A stretch of DNA of 64,000 nt from Myxococcales bacterium (GTDB lineage: Bacteria; Myxococcota_A; Polyangia; Polyangiales; Polyangiaceae), in contig JAEUKE010000223.1 of NCBI GenBank assembly GCA_016794345.1, positions 33,294 to 97,293 on the forward strand. Reading direction: 5' to 3'. Both the position numbers and the translations under genes were made by a program. The notes beneath the pieces were generated by a model. That model was not told the origin of the DNA. It was given only the letters and a program-made list of their open reading frames with translations, and made no database searches. This document shows positions 1-8,014 of the stretch, piece after piece; positions within the stretch are counted from its first letter, which is position 1, and every line of letters starts with the position of its first letter.

Positions 1-83
1 GTGAGCTTCGACCGGAGATCGAAGCGATCTGCGAGGCGAGCAAACACGAGGCCGCCTGCGCTGACGTCGCTCGCACACGTTGA
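1..83 (+). CDS. C-terminal end of an unidentified protein (partial)
   Basis: A reading frame open from the left edge (first full codon at 3) ends at a TGA at 81-83. It encodes 26 visible residues ending EAACADVARTR. The composition and GC-ending codons look protein-like, and the stop sits 3 bases before the stop of the convergent gene, which is the usual packing in this window. Too little is visible to name a family. It could be a chance open stretch, which is common in DNA this GC-rich. Confidence 0.4.
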   Translation, partial: ELRPEIEAICEASKHEAACADVARTR

Positions 84-86
84 CGT

Positions 87-359
87 TCAGAGCTTCGAGG
101 GGTCGGCGGTGACCGTCGGCTCGGCCGGCGGCTCGGTGGTGGAGCCCTCGGGCTCGCCTTCGCGTGTGACCTTGGGCTCGATCGCGCGGGCGATCGTGCC
201 GAGCGAACGTGCGGCGAGCCGCATGGACCGCGCGCTCCGCTCGAGAGCAGAGGTCGCCACCTGCAGGCCGAAGACGGCCCACTCTGCGCCGATGCCCACG
301 AGCGAGTCCACGAGGCGTTCGCTTTCGTTCGAGCGGGTGGTGTTCGTCTGGGTTTCCAT
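87..359 (-). CDS. Small helical hypothetical protein
   Basis: 90 aa starting METQTN; the start is chosen for the GGAGAAAG ribosome binding site immediately upstream. Residues about 12-60 look like two amphipathic helices rich in Leu, Ala and Arg (for example GLQVATSALERSARSMRLAA), followed by a Pro/Glu/Thr-rich tail ending DPSKL. There is no signal peptide and no catalytic motif. The helical layout recalls phasins and other small coat-like proteins, but that is only a resemblance. It lies 103 bp downstream of the ribbon-helix-helix regulator on the same strand and may be co-transcribed with it. Confidence 0.65.
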   Translation of the reverse strand: METQTNTTRSNESERLVDSLVGIGAEWAVFGLQVATSALERSARSMRLAARSLGTIARAIEPKVTREGEPEGSTTEPPAEPTVTADPSKL

Positions 360-462
360 GGTGCTTTCTCCGATTTCGAGACGGACGAGTCCCACCCCCG
401 CCCCCATGGCGTGGACAGAACCGTCATGTTCGATGCAAGACAGTCGTGAAGAGACGAGGCGC

Positions 463-960
463 TCAGCCGCCCGGGAGGCAGGCGTCGCACACGAAGACCC
501 GCGGGGCGCCCGGCGCCGCCGAGTCCGTGATTCCGAGGTGGGCTTTGTCACCCGGCTTGAGGGCCGAGCTGCACTTCGCGCAGCTCGCCGCCTGGGCGAG
601 GGTGACGGTCTGGAAGGCGATCACGTCGGGCAGGGGCTGGTCGGGGAGCACGCGGCGCTTGAGGCGCCCCCGCTCCTCCTCCAGCTGGCGAGCCGCCTTC
701 TTGAGGCGAGCCTCCACGTTCTCACCGGCCGCATCCGCCACGCTCAGCGCGTCCTCCAGGATGGTGCGCACCAGGTTGGAGACCGGGACGCGGAGGTTCT
801 GGGCGAACCGCTTGAGCTCGGCTTCCAACACGGCGGGTACACGCGTGTGGAGCACACGCTCCTTCTTGTCGGCGCGCCCGTCCCCGTCCACCTCGGCGGC
901 GTCCGCCTGGGGAGTTGCAGAAGAGTCGGGTGAGCCGTCACGTGTCACGCCGTGATACAT
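463..960 (-). CDS. Ribbon-helix-helix DNA-binding protein with C-terminal zinc ribbon
   Basis: 165 aa. After a polar N-terminus, residues about 36-75 (HTRVPAVLEAELKRFAQN then VSNLVRTILEDAL) have the strand-helix-helix pattern of Arc/CopG-type ribbon-helix-helix regulators. A charged helix (about 81-103) leads to a C-terminal domain with two CxxC pairs, CAKC at 127-130 and CDAC at 158-161, which should bind a metal. The ATG at 958-960 lies inside an array of GTATCAC inverted repeats, so the protein probably represses its own gene. RHH proteins bind short palindromes as dimers of dimers, consistent with the repeated sites. The target beyond itself is unknown; the small helical gene downstream is the nearest candidate. 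Confidence 0.7.
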   Translation of the reverse strand: MYHGVTRDGSPDSSATPQADAAEVDGDGRADKKERVLHTRVPAVLEAELKRFAQNLRVPVSNLVRTILEDALSVADAAGENVEARLKKAARQLEEERGRLKRRVLPDQPLPDVIAFQTVTLAQAASCAKCSSALKPGDKAHLGITDSAAPGAPRVFVCDACLPGG

Positions 961-1008
961 AACACGGATGTATCACACGTCAAGCCGGCATGTATCACGC
1001 CGTGATAC
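942..1008. promoter_or_regulatory. Operator-like array of GTATCAC inverted repeats
   Basis: A perfect 17-bp palindrome GTATCACGCCGTGATAC occupies 992-1008. A near copy with one mismatch, GTGTCACGCCGTGATAC, occupies 942-958 and overlaps the start codon of the minus-strand RHH gene. A further half-site GTATCAC at 970-976 pairs with GTGATAC at 952-958 as a 9-bp inverted repeat (GTGATACAT/ATGTATCAC, 7-nt spacer). Five half-sites in 67 bp fits cooperative binding by an RHH repressor. Autoregulation is inferred. Confidence 0.7.
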
Positions 1009-1026
1009 GGCTCACCCTGCTGCCGA

Positions 1027-2676
1027 TCACTCGCCGCAGCCGGGCGCGGGCTGGCCGCCCCCGTTCGATGCGGCGGGGGCCTGACCGCTGAGCTTGTTCT
1101 CGCAGCCCTTCATCTTGTTGTGGGCGCAGACGTTCGTCTTGATGGTCTCGGCGTCGATGCCCGAGAACTTGAACTTGCCGTTCACGAGCCAGGTGGGGCT
1201 GGCCCCGAAGCCCGCGGCCTCGGAGGCGGCGAACGACTTGGCGAGCAGGTCCTTCCCTTCGCCGTCGAAGCACTTGGAGATGACGGACGCGTCGATGCCG
1301 GTCTTGTCGCCGGTGCAGGCCTGCCAGTCCGCGCTCTTGTAGTCCTGGTTTCGGCACCAGATGTAGTCGAGATACTTCCGGTTCTTGTCGTAGTTCTTGA
1401 TGGCGCAGACAGCGCGGATGTCCTCGTCGACCTCGGGCTGACCGTGCATCGACTTCAGGCCCGACGCGTCGCCGTCGCCGATGTAGTGGATGACGAAGTC
1501 CAGCTTCTCGCCGGCCTTGTCGAAGTTCGCGAGGACCTCCTTCATGGCGTCGAGGCCCTTCACGCCGAAGGGGCACTGCGACATCACGAAGACCTCGAGC
1601 TTCTTCGGCTCCTCCGCGCGGCACTGGAGCCTGTCTTTGCACTCGTCCAGCTTGCAGCCGCCGTCGTCCGCACAAGCCGGGTTCCAGTCGCCGACGGTCG
1701 CGATCTTCAGATCGCCGCGATCCATCAGGGCCTTGGCGAGGTTCTGCGAGGCCTCCTCGTCGTCCGCCAGGGTCTTGTCGAAGACGACGGCGGGGAGCTT
1801 GGCAGGCTTGATCTTGTCGAACAGCTTCTTCCCCTCGGGCGACTCGTAGTCGACCGTCGTGATGACGGGCGCGCCGACGGTGCCGCCGATCTGACCCTGC
1901 AGGCCCTCGGTGTCGCAGTCCTGCCCGCAGCGCTTGTCCGAGAGGATTGTGACGTTGACCTTGGGCTGGGGCGGGATCTCGCCGCACACGGCGGGCTGCT
2001 CTCCCTGATACGCGGCGCAGATGGCCCGCATGATGTCCTTCGGGCGGCGGCTGCCTTCGTAGTCTTTCCCGGCGATGTGGATGGTGGGGCTGCCGCTGAC
2101 ATCTTTGTCATCCGCGCGCTTGAACGACGCGGCGAGGAGCTCGCGCCCCTCCGGGCCCTTGGCGCAGGCGCCGATCTTCTCGGCGGAGGCGCCGACCGCC
2201 TTCGCGCAGGCCTCCCAGCCGGTGTCGATGTTCTTCCAGTCCTTGTTCTGGCACTGGATGAACTCGAACCACTTGCCCGTGTGTTTCTGGGCGCACACCT
2301 GCAGGAGGTCGCCCATGACCTCCTTCGGGCCGTGCATGCTGGTGAGCTCGCCGCCGGCCCCGCCCTTGCCGATGAACTCGACCTTCAGGTCGATGTCGGC
2401 GCCCATCTTCTGCACGACCTCCTCGAAGGCGGCCTCGGCCTGCACGCCGTACGGGCACTGCGACATCACGAAGAGCTCGACCTTCACGGCGCCCGGGTTC
2501 ACGACGCGCGGCGCGTCCGCGAGGGCTCCGGCTGCCGGGTCCGGCGCGGCGGTCGCGGCGGGCGAGTGCGCCCCACGATCGGCCGTGTACATGATGCCCA
2601 TCCCGAAGAGAAACGCGCAGGCAGCGCCGACGATCAGGTGCGTGTGCTTCACGACCCACGACGTACCATTGCGCAA
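1027..2676 (-). CDS. Membrane-anchored three-domain thioredoxin-fold protein (GILT/DsbA-like), copy 1
   Basis: 549 aa. One hydrophobic segment (about 12-30) should anchor it with the rest outside the cytoplasm. Two related domains each open with FVMSQCPYG (Cys74) or FVMSQCPFG, followed by an SMHG motif and conserved cysteines arranged as in GILT/DsbA-like thiol proteins; both have CPxG rather than CPxC. Between them is a third module with a CGQDC motif and an LPAVVFD strand. The tail ends in GCGE. A close paralogue with the same three domains lies at 52228-53853. The start is uncertain: TTG at 2676 is used, GTG a few codons in is possible. A role in extracytoplasmic thiol chemistry is inferred; the missing resolving cysteine makes an ordinary oxidase unlikely. 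Confidence 0.75.
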   Translation of the reverse strand: MRNGTSWVVKHTHLIVGAACAFLFGMGIMYTADRGAHSPAATAAPDPAAGALADAPRVVNPGAVKVELFVMSQCPYGVQAEAAFEEVVQKMGADIDLKVEFIGKGGAGGELTSMHGPKEVMGDLLQVCAQKHTGKWFEFIQCQNKDWKNIDTGWEACAKAVGASAEKIGACAKGPEGRELLAASFKRADDKDVSGSPTIHIAGKDYEGSRRPKDIMRAICAAYQGEQPAVCGEIPPQPKVNVTILSDKRCGQDCDTEGLQGQIGGTVGAPVITTVDYESPEGKKLFDKIKPAKLPAVVFDKTLADDEEASQNLAKALMDRGDLKIATVGDWNPACADDGGCKLDECKDRLQCRAEEPKKLEVFVMSQCPFGVKGLDAMKEVLANFDKAGEKLDFVIHYIGDGDASGLKSMHGQPEVDEDIRAVCAIKNYDKNRKYLDYIWCRNQDYKSADWQACTGDKTGIDASVISKCFDGEGKDLLAKSFAASEAAGFGASPTWLVNGKFKFSGIDAETIKTNVCAHNKMKGCENKLSGQAPAASNGGGQPAPGCGE

Positions 2677-2685
2677 GCGTGCGCG

Positions 2686-3387
2686 CTACCGCGCGGGGGT
2701 ACCCAGACGCGCGCGCAGGAGAGCCTCGAGCGAATCGAAGTACGACTCCGGTACGGTCGCCGCGGCGCGGCGGAGGCGATCGGTGAGCGCGTCGACCGGG
2801 CGCACGTGCTCCGCGCCCTCGACGGCGTGGGCCACGTTCTCCGCCGTGGGGGCCCTCGGCGTCTGTCGGAAGGCGTCGACCAGGGCGGTCAGCGCCTGCC
2901 TGAGCAGCGCCTTGGAGCCCTCGAAGGAGACGCGGAACGCCGCGCCGAGCGGAGAGTGATCGGTCTCGAGGAGCGTCGCGTCGATGGCCGCGCGGACGTC
3001 CGCCGCGCGGCGCGCGGGGGGTGATGCGCCCATGGAGAAGGCGAGATCGAGCAGGTAGCCGCGGTGATAACAGGCGCTCGCGGCGTCGGAGGCCCGCTTG
3101 ATCTCGAGGACGAAGAAGATCTTCCGGAAGAAGAGGCGCAGCGGCAGGAGCAAGACACCCCGGCCGAGCTGACCGAACACGCTCTCGCCCGGGCCCTCGG
3201 CGATCGCCCGAAGCTGGTCGTCGGAGAGGGTCACACCGTGGGAGCGGGCGATCTCGGAGGTGAGCCGTCGCTCGAGGAACGCCTTCACGATGTCGTCGAG
3301 GAAGGGGATGGGGATGAGCGGCGTGAGCCCGACGAGGACGGCGTGGCTGACCAGCAGCGGGCTCGTGGCGATTTCTCGGCGCGGCAC
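2686..3387 (-). CDS. Conserved hypothetical protein
   Basis: 233 aa. No family firmly recognised. The N-terminus holds a hydrophobic stretch SHAVLVGLTPLIPIPFLDD, and a second hydrophobic stretch (LLLPLRLFFRKIFFVLEI) lies near residue 85, so it may associate with the membrane. The remainder is helical and Ala/Arg-rich. It lies 9 bp upstream of the thioredoxin-like gene and 58 bp downstream of the J-domain gene, all on one strand, so the three probably form a transcription unit. Confidence 0.65.
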   Translation of the reverse strand: MPRREIATSPLLVSHAVLVGLTPLIPIPFLDDIVKAFLERRLTSEIARSHGVTLSDDQLRAIAEGPGESVFGQLGRGVLLLPLRLFFRKIFFVLEIKRASDAASACYHRGYLLDLAFSMGASPPARRAADVRAAIDATLLETDHSPLGAAFRVSFEGSKALLRQALTALVDAFRQTPRAPTAENVAHAVEGAEHVRPVDALTDRLRRAAATVPESYFDSLEALLRARLGTPAR

Positions 3388-3445
3388 CCGGAGAGGAGAG
3401 CAGGACAGCGGACGAATGCAACCACCCGCGATCGGAGAGCCGCGC

Positions 3446-3970
3446 TCATCGCTTGCGCTTCGGCCTCTTGTCGCCCTTCTGCCGCTTGATCAGGGCCCGC
3501 TCGTACGCGCTCTGGACTGCGCGGAAGACCTCGGCGTCTCCGCCTCGGTCGGGGTGCGTCTCGAGAGCGCGCCTCCGGTACGCGCGCTTGATCTCGTCGA
3601 CCGTCGCTTCGGGAGGCAGACCGAGGATGGCCCAGACGGATGCGCGCGTCGGGCCGGCGCTTCCCCCAGGGTTGGGCTTCACCGGCTCGGCCTTCTGATC
3701 GACCGTGGGGGTCTCCCCACGGAGCGCCCGGAGCCACGCCCGGGCCCACCGCGAATCGATCGCCGTGAGGCTGCGGCCGGCCACCCGCTCCGCTTCGGCG
3801 AGCGCGTCGTGCCACGTCGCCGCGCCGCCATTCGACGCGTCCGGCTTGCGGAACGGTCGCTCACAGGGCGGCTCGGTCCACCACGCAGCCCAGAAAAATC
3901 GCCGTCGCTGCGTTCGAGCGATCGAGCAAACCGCTCCGGCGAGCGCGCTCGGCTCAGCGGGCTCGGTCAC
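3446..3970 (-). CDS. J-domain protein with C-terminal DnaJ domain
   Basis: 174 aa. The last 65 residues form a J domain: WAILGLPPEATVDEIKRAY, then the HPD loop in THPDRGGD, then a helix and a basic tail ending KRPKRKR. J domains stimulate Hsp70 ATPase through the HPD motif, so this is probably a DnaK co-chaperone with an unknown N-terminal targeting region (about 1-105) that contains WHDALAEAERVAGRSL. It lacks the Gly/Phe and zinc-finger regions of true DnaJ. First gene of an apparent minus-strand unit with the two genes that follow. Confidence 0.8.
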   Translation of the reverse strand: MTEPAEPSALAGAVCSIARTQRRRFFWAAWWTEPPCERPFRKPDASNGGAATWHDALAEAERVAGRSLTAIDSRWARAWLRALRGETPTVDQKAEPVKPNPGGSAGPTRASVWAILGLPPEATVDEIKRAYRRRALETHPDRGGDAEVFRAVQSAYERALIKRQKGDKRPKRKR

Positions 3971-3999
3971 CAGAGGGCCGCCTTCGGTCGGCGCTCGGG

Positions 4000-4230
4000 T
4001 CAGGCGAGCGCGGGCCGAACGAAACGCATCGGGAAGAGCCCCGAGATCGTGGCGTTCGGACGGGGCAGATCGTCGTCGTCGTCCTTGTCGTTGCGCTTGG
4101 AGTCGCCGCCGCGAAAGAACGCGGCGATTCCAGCGGCGGCGCGACGGGCGTTCAGCCCGGGCTTTCGCGACGAGATTTTGCTGCCCGAAGGGCCTGGCGA
4201 ACTAGCGAGACGATACGCCTGGCGGTCCAT
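4000..4230 (-). CDS. Small hypothetical protein with acidic run
   Basis: 76 aa starting MDRQAYRLASS; the start is fixed by an AGGAGG ribosome binding site. It has a basic central part (KPGLNARRAAAGIAAFFRGG), a run of five aspartates preceded by KRNDK, and a hydrophobic end (MRFVRPALA). No family recognised. It is divergent from the 97-aa gene at 4486 across a 255-bp spacer. Confidence 0.55.
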   Translation of the reverse strand: MDRQAYRLASSPGPSGSKISSRKPGLNARRAAAGIAAFFRGGDSKRNDKDDDDDLPRPNATISGLFPMRFVRPALA

Positions 4231-4413
4231 GGGGTGCCTCCTACCACGTGCGCACGAGTGCGGGGAAGTTTCTGCGAACGCTCGTCCTGGAGGCGCGGCG
4301 AGGGTGCCCGCGAGCATCGGCTTAAGCGGACGAGCCGAGGGGACGTTCCCTCTCACGAAGCGAGCGGCGACCGCCAGCCTGGGCCGGCTTCGAGAATTTC
4401 TTGGCCCAAGCGG

Positions 4414-4434
4414 AGAGCCCATGACAAGGGCTCT
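4414..4434. promoter_or_regulatory. Inverted repeat in divergent spacer
   Basis: AGAGCCC and GGGCTCT (4414-4420, 4428-4434) form a perfect 7-bp inverted repeat around a 7-nt loop, 52 bp upstream of the start at 4486. It could be an operator or a leader hairpin for the small plus-strand gene. The rest of the 4231-4485 spacer shows no clear feature. Confidence 0.3.
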
Positions 4435-4485
4435 GCTCGGATGATTCGGCCCTCGTGCCGATTGGGCTTCGAAGTGGAGGTAGTC

Positions 4486-4779
4486 ATGATCCCGGCCCGC
4501 ACCGTCGAAGAGCAGGAACGTCCCTCGGAGTGGCTCCGCGCGTTGCGCGAGACAAAAGGCGCTTACGCGGACCTTCTCCGAGAGTCAGGCGAGGTGGTCG
4601 TCGCCGCTTACCGCGTCGCGCTGGCCCGCTGTCGCGCGAGCGAACGCTCGAGCACCATCCCGACAGCGCGCGAGGTGCGCGCCGCGACTCGCGAGGTGCT
4701 CGGCGACACGACGCCGCTGCCGCCCGTGACCGCCGTCGTCGAAGACTGCGCCCACGCGGGGCTGCTCGTCATCGCGTGA
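4486..4779 (+). CDS. Small hypothetical protein
   Basis: 97 aa starting MIPARTVEEQERP, chosen because a GGAGG site lies at the right distance. Mostly alpha-helical by composition (SEWLRALRETKGAYADLLRE, VVVAAYRVALARCRASE). No domain recognised and no signal peptide. Its stop overlaps the 3' end of the convergent TraB/GumN-like gene by 11 bp. Confidence 0.55.
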   Translation: MIPARTVEEQERPSEWLRALRETKGAYADLLRESGEVVVAAYRVALARCRASERSSTIPTAREVRAATREVLGDTTPLPPVTAVVEDCAHAGLLVIA

Positions 4780-5782
4780 CGGGCTTCTTCACGCGTTCGA
4801 TCTCGTAGCCCTGCTTCGTGAGCAGCGCGACGACGCTCTTGTCTCCCAGGAGGTGCGCCGCGCCGACCGCGACGAACACGTCGCCCTTCTGGAAGAGCGG
4901 AGAGATCTTCGGCACCCACCGACGATTCCGCTCGTAGAGCAGCGTGTCGAACATGGCCGGGTGTTTCTTGATCTCGTCGGGATCGAACGTGAGCGCGTTC
5001 AGCTTGTCGAGGTCGCCTCCGCGGTAGGCCGTGGCCAGATCGAGGAGCATCTTCTCTGCGGCCGGCAGGTCACCGAGCGTGTCGTCGAGCAGCTTCGTGT
5101 CCATCGAGGCGTCGACCATCTTCACCTGCTCCTCGAGCGTCTCGAGGAAGACGATCTCCTTCTTCGCCTCCTTCGCCCGCTCGTAGAGCGTGAGATCCAT
5201 CGGCTCCGTCTTGGGCAACATGTCTTGCAGGACGAGCGTGACGAGCATCCACGGCTTGAAGCGCTCGAGCGTGCTCTCGGGCATGAGGATGCCGCCGACG
5301 CGATCGACCAGGATCTGCCAGCGGCCCGGGGAGAGCTTGTCGCGCACGCTCTCGCCGGGCTTGAGCATCGCGAGGTTCACGGCCGCAAACGGGTCGACGT
5401 CGAACGCGTTCGCCTCGAACACGACGACACGCGCCGCGTCCAGGCGCTCGAAGACCATCGGGTGGAGCTCCTTCTCCGCGTCGGTGCCGAGGTGCATCGT
5501 CCCGAAGAGGTGGCTCGTGGTCGCGCCCTTCTTTGCTTCCCACAAGAACGGCTGCGGCCGATCGGTAGGCGCCGACTCGGCGAGCGCCGACGCCGACGGA
5601 GAGGCGGTGACCGAAGCCGACGCGGCGCCCGAGGCCGAGCCCGCCGGCGCAGACGGAGCGGAGACGGCAGGCGCGGTCTGCGCGGCGCGCCCGGAGCCGG
5701 CGGCCGCGCCGCCGTCTCCCTGGCCACACGCGACGAAGAGCCAGGCCAAGACCAGGACGAGCACGCGGACGGGCGACTGCAC
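4769..5782 (-). CDS. TraB/GumN (Tiki-like) family lipoprotein
   Basis: 337 aa. Signal peptide with lipobox FVAC (Cys19), then an Ala/Ser-rich linker to about residue 75. The mature domain has the two family hallmarks: HLFGTMHLG near its start and VAVGAAHLLG near its end, each carrying a glycine-histidine pair expected to form the metal-binding active site of this metalloprotease-like fold. Acts on the outer face of a membrane; the substrate is unknown. GumN/TraB proteins are usually about 280-300 aa, so the domain is complete. Confidence 0.8.
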   Translation of the reverse strand: MQSPVRVLVLVLAWLFVACGQGDGGAAAGSGRAAQTAPAVSAPSAPAGSASGAASASVTASPSASALAESAPTDRPQPFLWEAKKGATTSHLFGTMHLGTDAEKELHPMVFERLDAARVVVFEANAFDVDPFAAVNLAMLKPGESVRDKLSPGRWQILVDRVGGILMPESTLERFKPWMLVTLVLQDMLPKTEPMDLTLYERAKEAKKEIVFLETLEEQVKMVDASMDTKLLDDTLGDLPAAEKMLLDLATAYRGGDLDKLNALTFDPDEIKKHPAMFDTLLYERNRRWVPKISPLFQKGDVFVAVGAAHLLGDKSVVALLTKQGYEIERVKKPVTR

Positions 5783-5848
5783 GCCGCGATCCTACCAGTG
5801 TGCTGAAGAAGGCACCGTCGTTGTGCTGGATCAGGACCTGCCGCTCTT

Positions 5849-6634
5849 TCACCCCCCCGGCCCCCCTCGCCCTGCGAGGGGGGTGAGGCGCGTGAGGATC
5901 TCGCACCCGTCCCGCGTCACGAGGACGGTGTGCTCGAACTGCGCGGACAAAGCCCCGTCGCAGGTCACAACGGTCCAGCCGTCCTCCAGCACGCGGACCT
6001 CCGGCGAGCCCAGGTTGATCATCGGCTCGATGGTGAAGGCCATGCCGGCGACGAGGCGCGGGCCCGCTCCGCGCACGCCGACGTGCGAGACGTGGGGCGC
6101 GCAGTGCATCGCTCGGCCGATGCCGTGCCCGCCGAACGCCGAGACGACGCTGCAGCCGGCTTTCCTGGCGACCTCGACGATCGCAGCGCCGATGTCGCCC
6201 ATCCTCGCGCGCTCGCGCACGACGGAGATTCCGGCTTCGAGGCACGCCTGCGCGACCGCCGTGACGTGCCGCGCCTCGGGCGAGACCTCCCCGACGAGGA
6301 ACGGCCGCGAGGTGTCGCCGTGGAAGCCGCCGAGCTCGGTCGTCACGTCCACGTTCACGATGTCGCCCGGCTCGAGGCGCACCTCACGCGAAGGGATGCC
6401 GTGGCAGACCACGTGGTTTTTGCTCGTGCAGACCGCCGCCGGGAAGCCCTTGTAGCCGAGCTGGCTCGGTTTGCCTCCGCGTCGTGCGGTGTCTTCGCGC
6501 ACCCAGGCGTCGATGTCTGCGGTCGTGATCCCGGCGGACAGCCGTGAGCCGACGAAGGCCAGCGTCTCGGCGGCAACCCGGCCGGCCGCGCGGAGGCGCT
6601 CGATGTCCTTGCCGCGGAAGGTCTCGATACCCAT
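5849..6634 (-). CDS. map: Methionine aminopeptidase, type I
   Basis: 261 aa. Removes the N-terminal Met from nascent proteins in the cytoplasm. All five metal ligands are visible: Asp96, Asp107, His170, Glu203 and Glu234, spaced exactly as in the E. coli enzyme, with the substrate-binding His78 in VCHGIPS. That register, with MGIETFRGKDIERLRAAGR at the front, supports the ATG at 6634 over a TTG 12 codons upstream. Divergent from the LysR-like gene by 87 bp. A second map gene elsewhere in the genome would be usual for this group. Confidence 0.95.
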   Translation of the reverse strand: MGIETFRGKDIERLRAAGRVAAETLAFVGSRLSAGITTADIDAWVREDTARRGGKPSQLGYKGFPAAVCTSKNHVVCHGIPSREVRLEPGDIVNVDVTTELGGFHGDTSRPFLVGEVSPEARHVTAVAQACLEAGISVVRERARMGDIGAAIVEVARKAGCSVVSAFGGHGIGRAMHCAPHVSHVGVRGAGPRLVAGMAFTIEPMINLGSPEVRVLEDGWTVVTCDGALSAQFEHTVLVTRDGCEILTRLTPLAGRGGPGG

Positions 6635-6721
6635 GGGCCCAGCCTCGTCGGGTCCAGCGAAGGCGGCCAATACCTTCTCGATCTGCCTGCTGCGCCCGAG
6701 ATCCGCTAAGCTCGTCGCGGC

Positions 6722-6982
6722 ATGAGCCTCTCGCAGCTGCGGTATTTCGTGACGGTCGCGGAGGAGGGGAACGTCACCCGGGCGGCCAAGCGGCTACACG
6801 TCTCGCAGCCACCTCTCAGCCGGCAGATCCGCGCGCTCGAGGACGAGCTCGGCACGCCGCTCTTCGCCCGTACGCCCAGCGGCGTGCGCCTCTTGCCCGC
6901 GGGCCAGACGCTGCTCGCACACGCGCGCTCGATCCTCGCGGACATCGAGAGGGCGGCGGTCGCGGTTCGCCGCCACACCTGA
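6722..6982 (+). CDS. Stand-alone LysR-type DNA-binding domain
   Basis: 86 aa. The whole protein is a LysR N-terminal winged helix: LRYFVTVAEEGNVTRAAKRL, then VSQPPLSRQIRALEDELG, then LFARTPSGVRLLPAGQ and the linker helix. It stops where the roughly 200-aa effector-binding domain should begin. The codons are clean with no frameshift remnant beyond, because the next gene starts its convergent stop 8 bp away. Either a truncated regulator or a natural constitutive DNA-binding protein. It faces the map gene, which it may regulate. Confidence 0.8.
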   Translation: MSLSQLRYFVTVAEEGNVTRAAKRLHVSQPPLSRQIRALEDELGTPLFARTPSGVRLLPAGQTLLAHARSILADIERAAVAVRRHT

Positions 6983-6990
6983 GCCGAGCC

Positions 6991-7956
6991 TCACATCGCG
7001 GGCGCGAGCCAATCGAGCGCGGCGCGTGCCATGGAGGCGGCGCGCTCGCGCACCGAGCGCGGCCGCTCGCAGAGCACCTCGAAGACCCGCGCGCTCGTCG
7101 CGCGCTCGAGGAGGTAGTCGTCGCTCGTCGCGAGCGCGTCGATGAGGCCGAGCTCGATCGCGCGCCGGCCATACCAGTGCTCCCCCGTCGCGACGGCCTC
7201 GATATCGAGCTTCGGTCGCCACTCGCCGACGAAGGCCTTGAACAGGCCGTGGGTGTCTTCGATCTGCTCCTTGAGCTTCGAGCGCCCCTCCTCCGTGATC
7301 CGACCGAGCAGGGTCACGGTGCGCTTGTATTTGCCTGCGGTGACGTCCTCGTAGTCGACGCCGTGCCGCTCGAGCAGTCGATGCAGGTTCGGCACCGGCG
7401 CCACGACGCCGATCGAGCCGATCACCGCGAAGGGCGCGGCGACGACCTTGTCGCCGACGCAGGCCATCATGTAGCCGCCGCTCGCCGCGACCTTGTCGAC
7501 GCAGACGGTGAGCGGGATGTTCTTGGCGCGGAGGCGCGCGAGCTGCGACGCCGCGAGCCCATAGCCGTGAACGGCGCCGCCGGAGCTCTCGAGCCGGACG
7601 ACCACCTCGTCGCCCGCTTCGGCGACGCCGAGCACGACTGTCACCTCCTCGCGAAGGCTGTCCGTCTGCGTCGCGAGAACGTCGCCCTTGAAGTCGAGGA
7701 CGAAGACACGCGACTTCGGCAGCTCCTCCTGGCGAGGCTCCTTCAGGCGCGTGCGCTTCCTGGACGCGAGCCCGGCCTTGATGGCGGCGACGTTCCGCCG
7801 CCATCGCGCGCTCACCTCGCGCAATCGCACGATGGGCTCGGCGCTGCGGCGCGCGCGCATCCGGGAGAAGAGGACGATCGCGCAGGCCGCGAACGTGACG
7901 AAGACCACGAGCGCCTTGAGGACGAACCCGAGCAGGTCCCAGAGAGGCTGCGACAT
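6991..7956 (-). CDS. sohB: SohB/SppA-like membrane serine protease (S49)
   Basis: 321 aa. An N-terminal transmembrane segment (about 8-30) anchors an S49 protease domain. The serine nucleophile is in VAASGGYMMACVGD (near residue 157) and the general-base lysine is in TAGKYKRTVTLLG (near 205), giving the Ser-Lys dyad. Single-domain length fits SohB rather than the tandem SppA. Expected to cleave signal peptides or membrane protein fragments on the outer side of the inner membrane. Confidence 0.85.
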   Translation of the reverse strand: MSQPLWDLLGFVLKALVVFVTFAACAIVLFSRMRARRSAEPIVRLREVSARWRRNVAAIKAGLASRKRTRLKEPRQEELPKSRVFVLDFKGDVLATQTDSLREEVTVVLGVAEAGDEVVVRLESSGGAVHGYGLAASQLARLRAKNIPLTVCVDKVAASGGYMMACVGDKVVAAPFAVIGSIGVVAPVPNLHRLLERHGVDYEDVTAGKYKRTVTLLGRITEEGRSKLKEQIEDTHGLFKAFVGEWRPKLDIEAVATGEHWYGRRAIELGLIDALATSDDYLLERATSARVFEVLCERPRSVRERAASMARAALDWLAPAM

Positions 7957-8014
7957 GACGTGCGCGTACCCGGCCCCCGCTTCGTCCGCAACCCGGGCGG
8001 GAACGCGCGGCCCG

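Noticed and set aside
1120..3024. 634-codon plus-strand frame across the thioredoxin-like gene
   Set aside because: Antisense shadow of a gene with clear CPYG/CPFG domains; composition is unlike a protein.
4234..4485. N-terminal extension of the 97-aa gene
   Set aside because: The ATG at 4486 has GGAGG at proper distance; the upstream part is Arg/Ser/Cys-rich and overlaps the divergent promoter.
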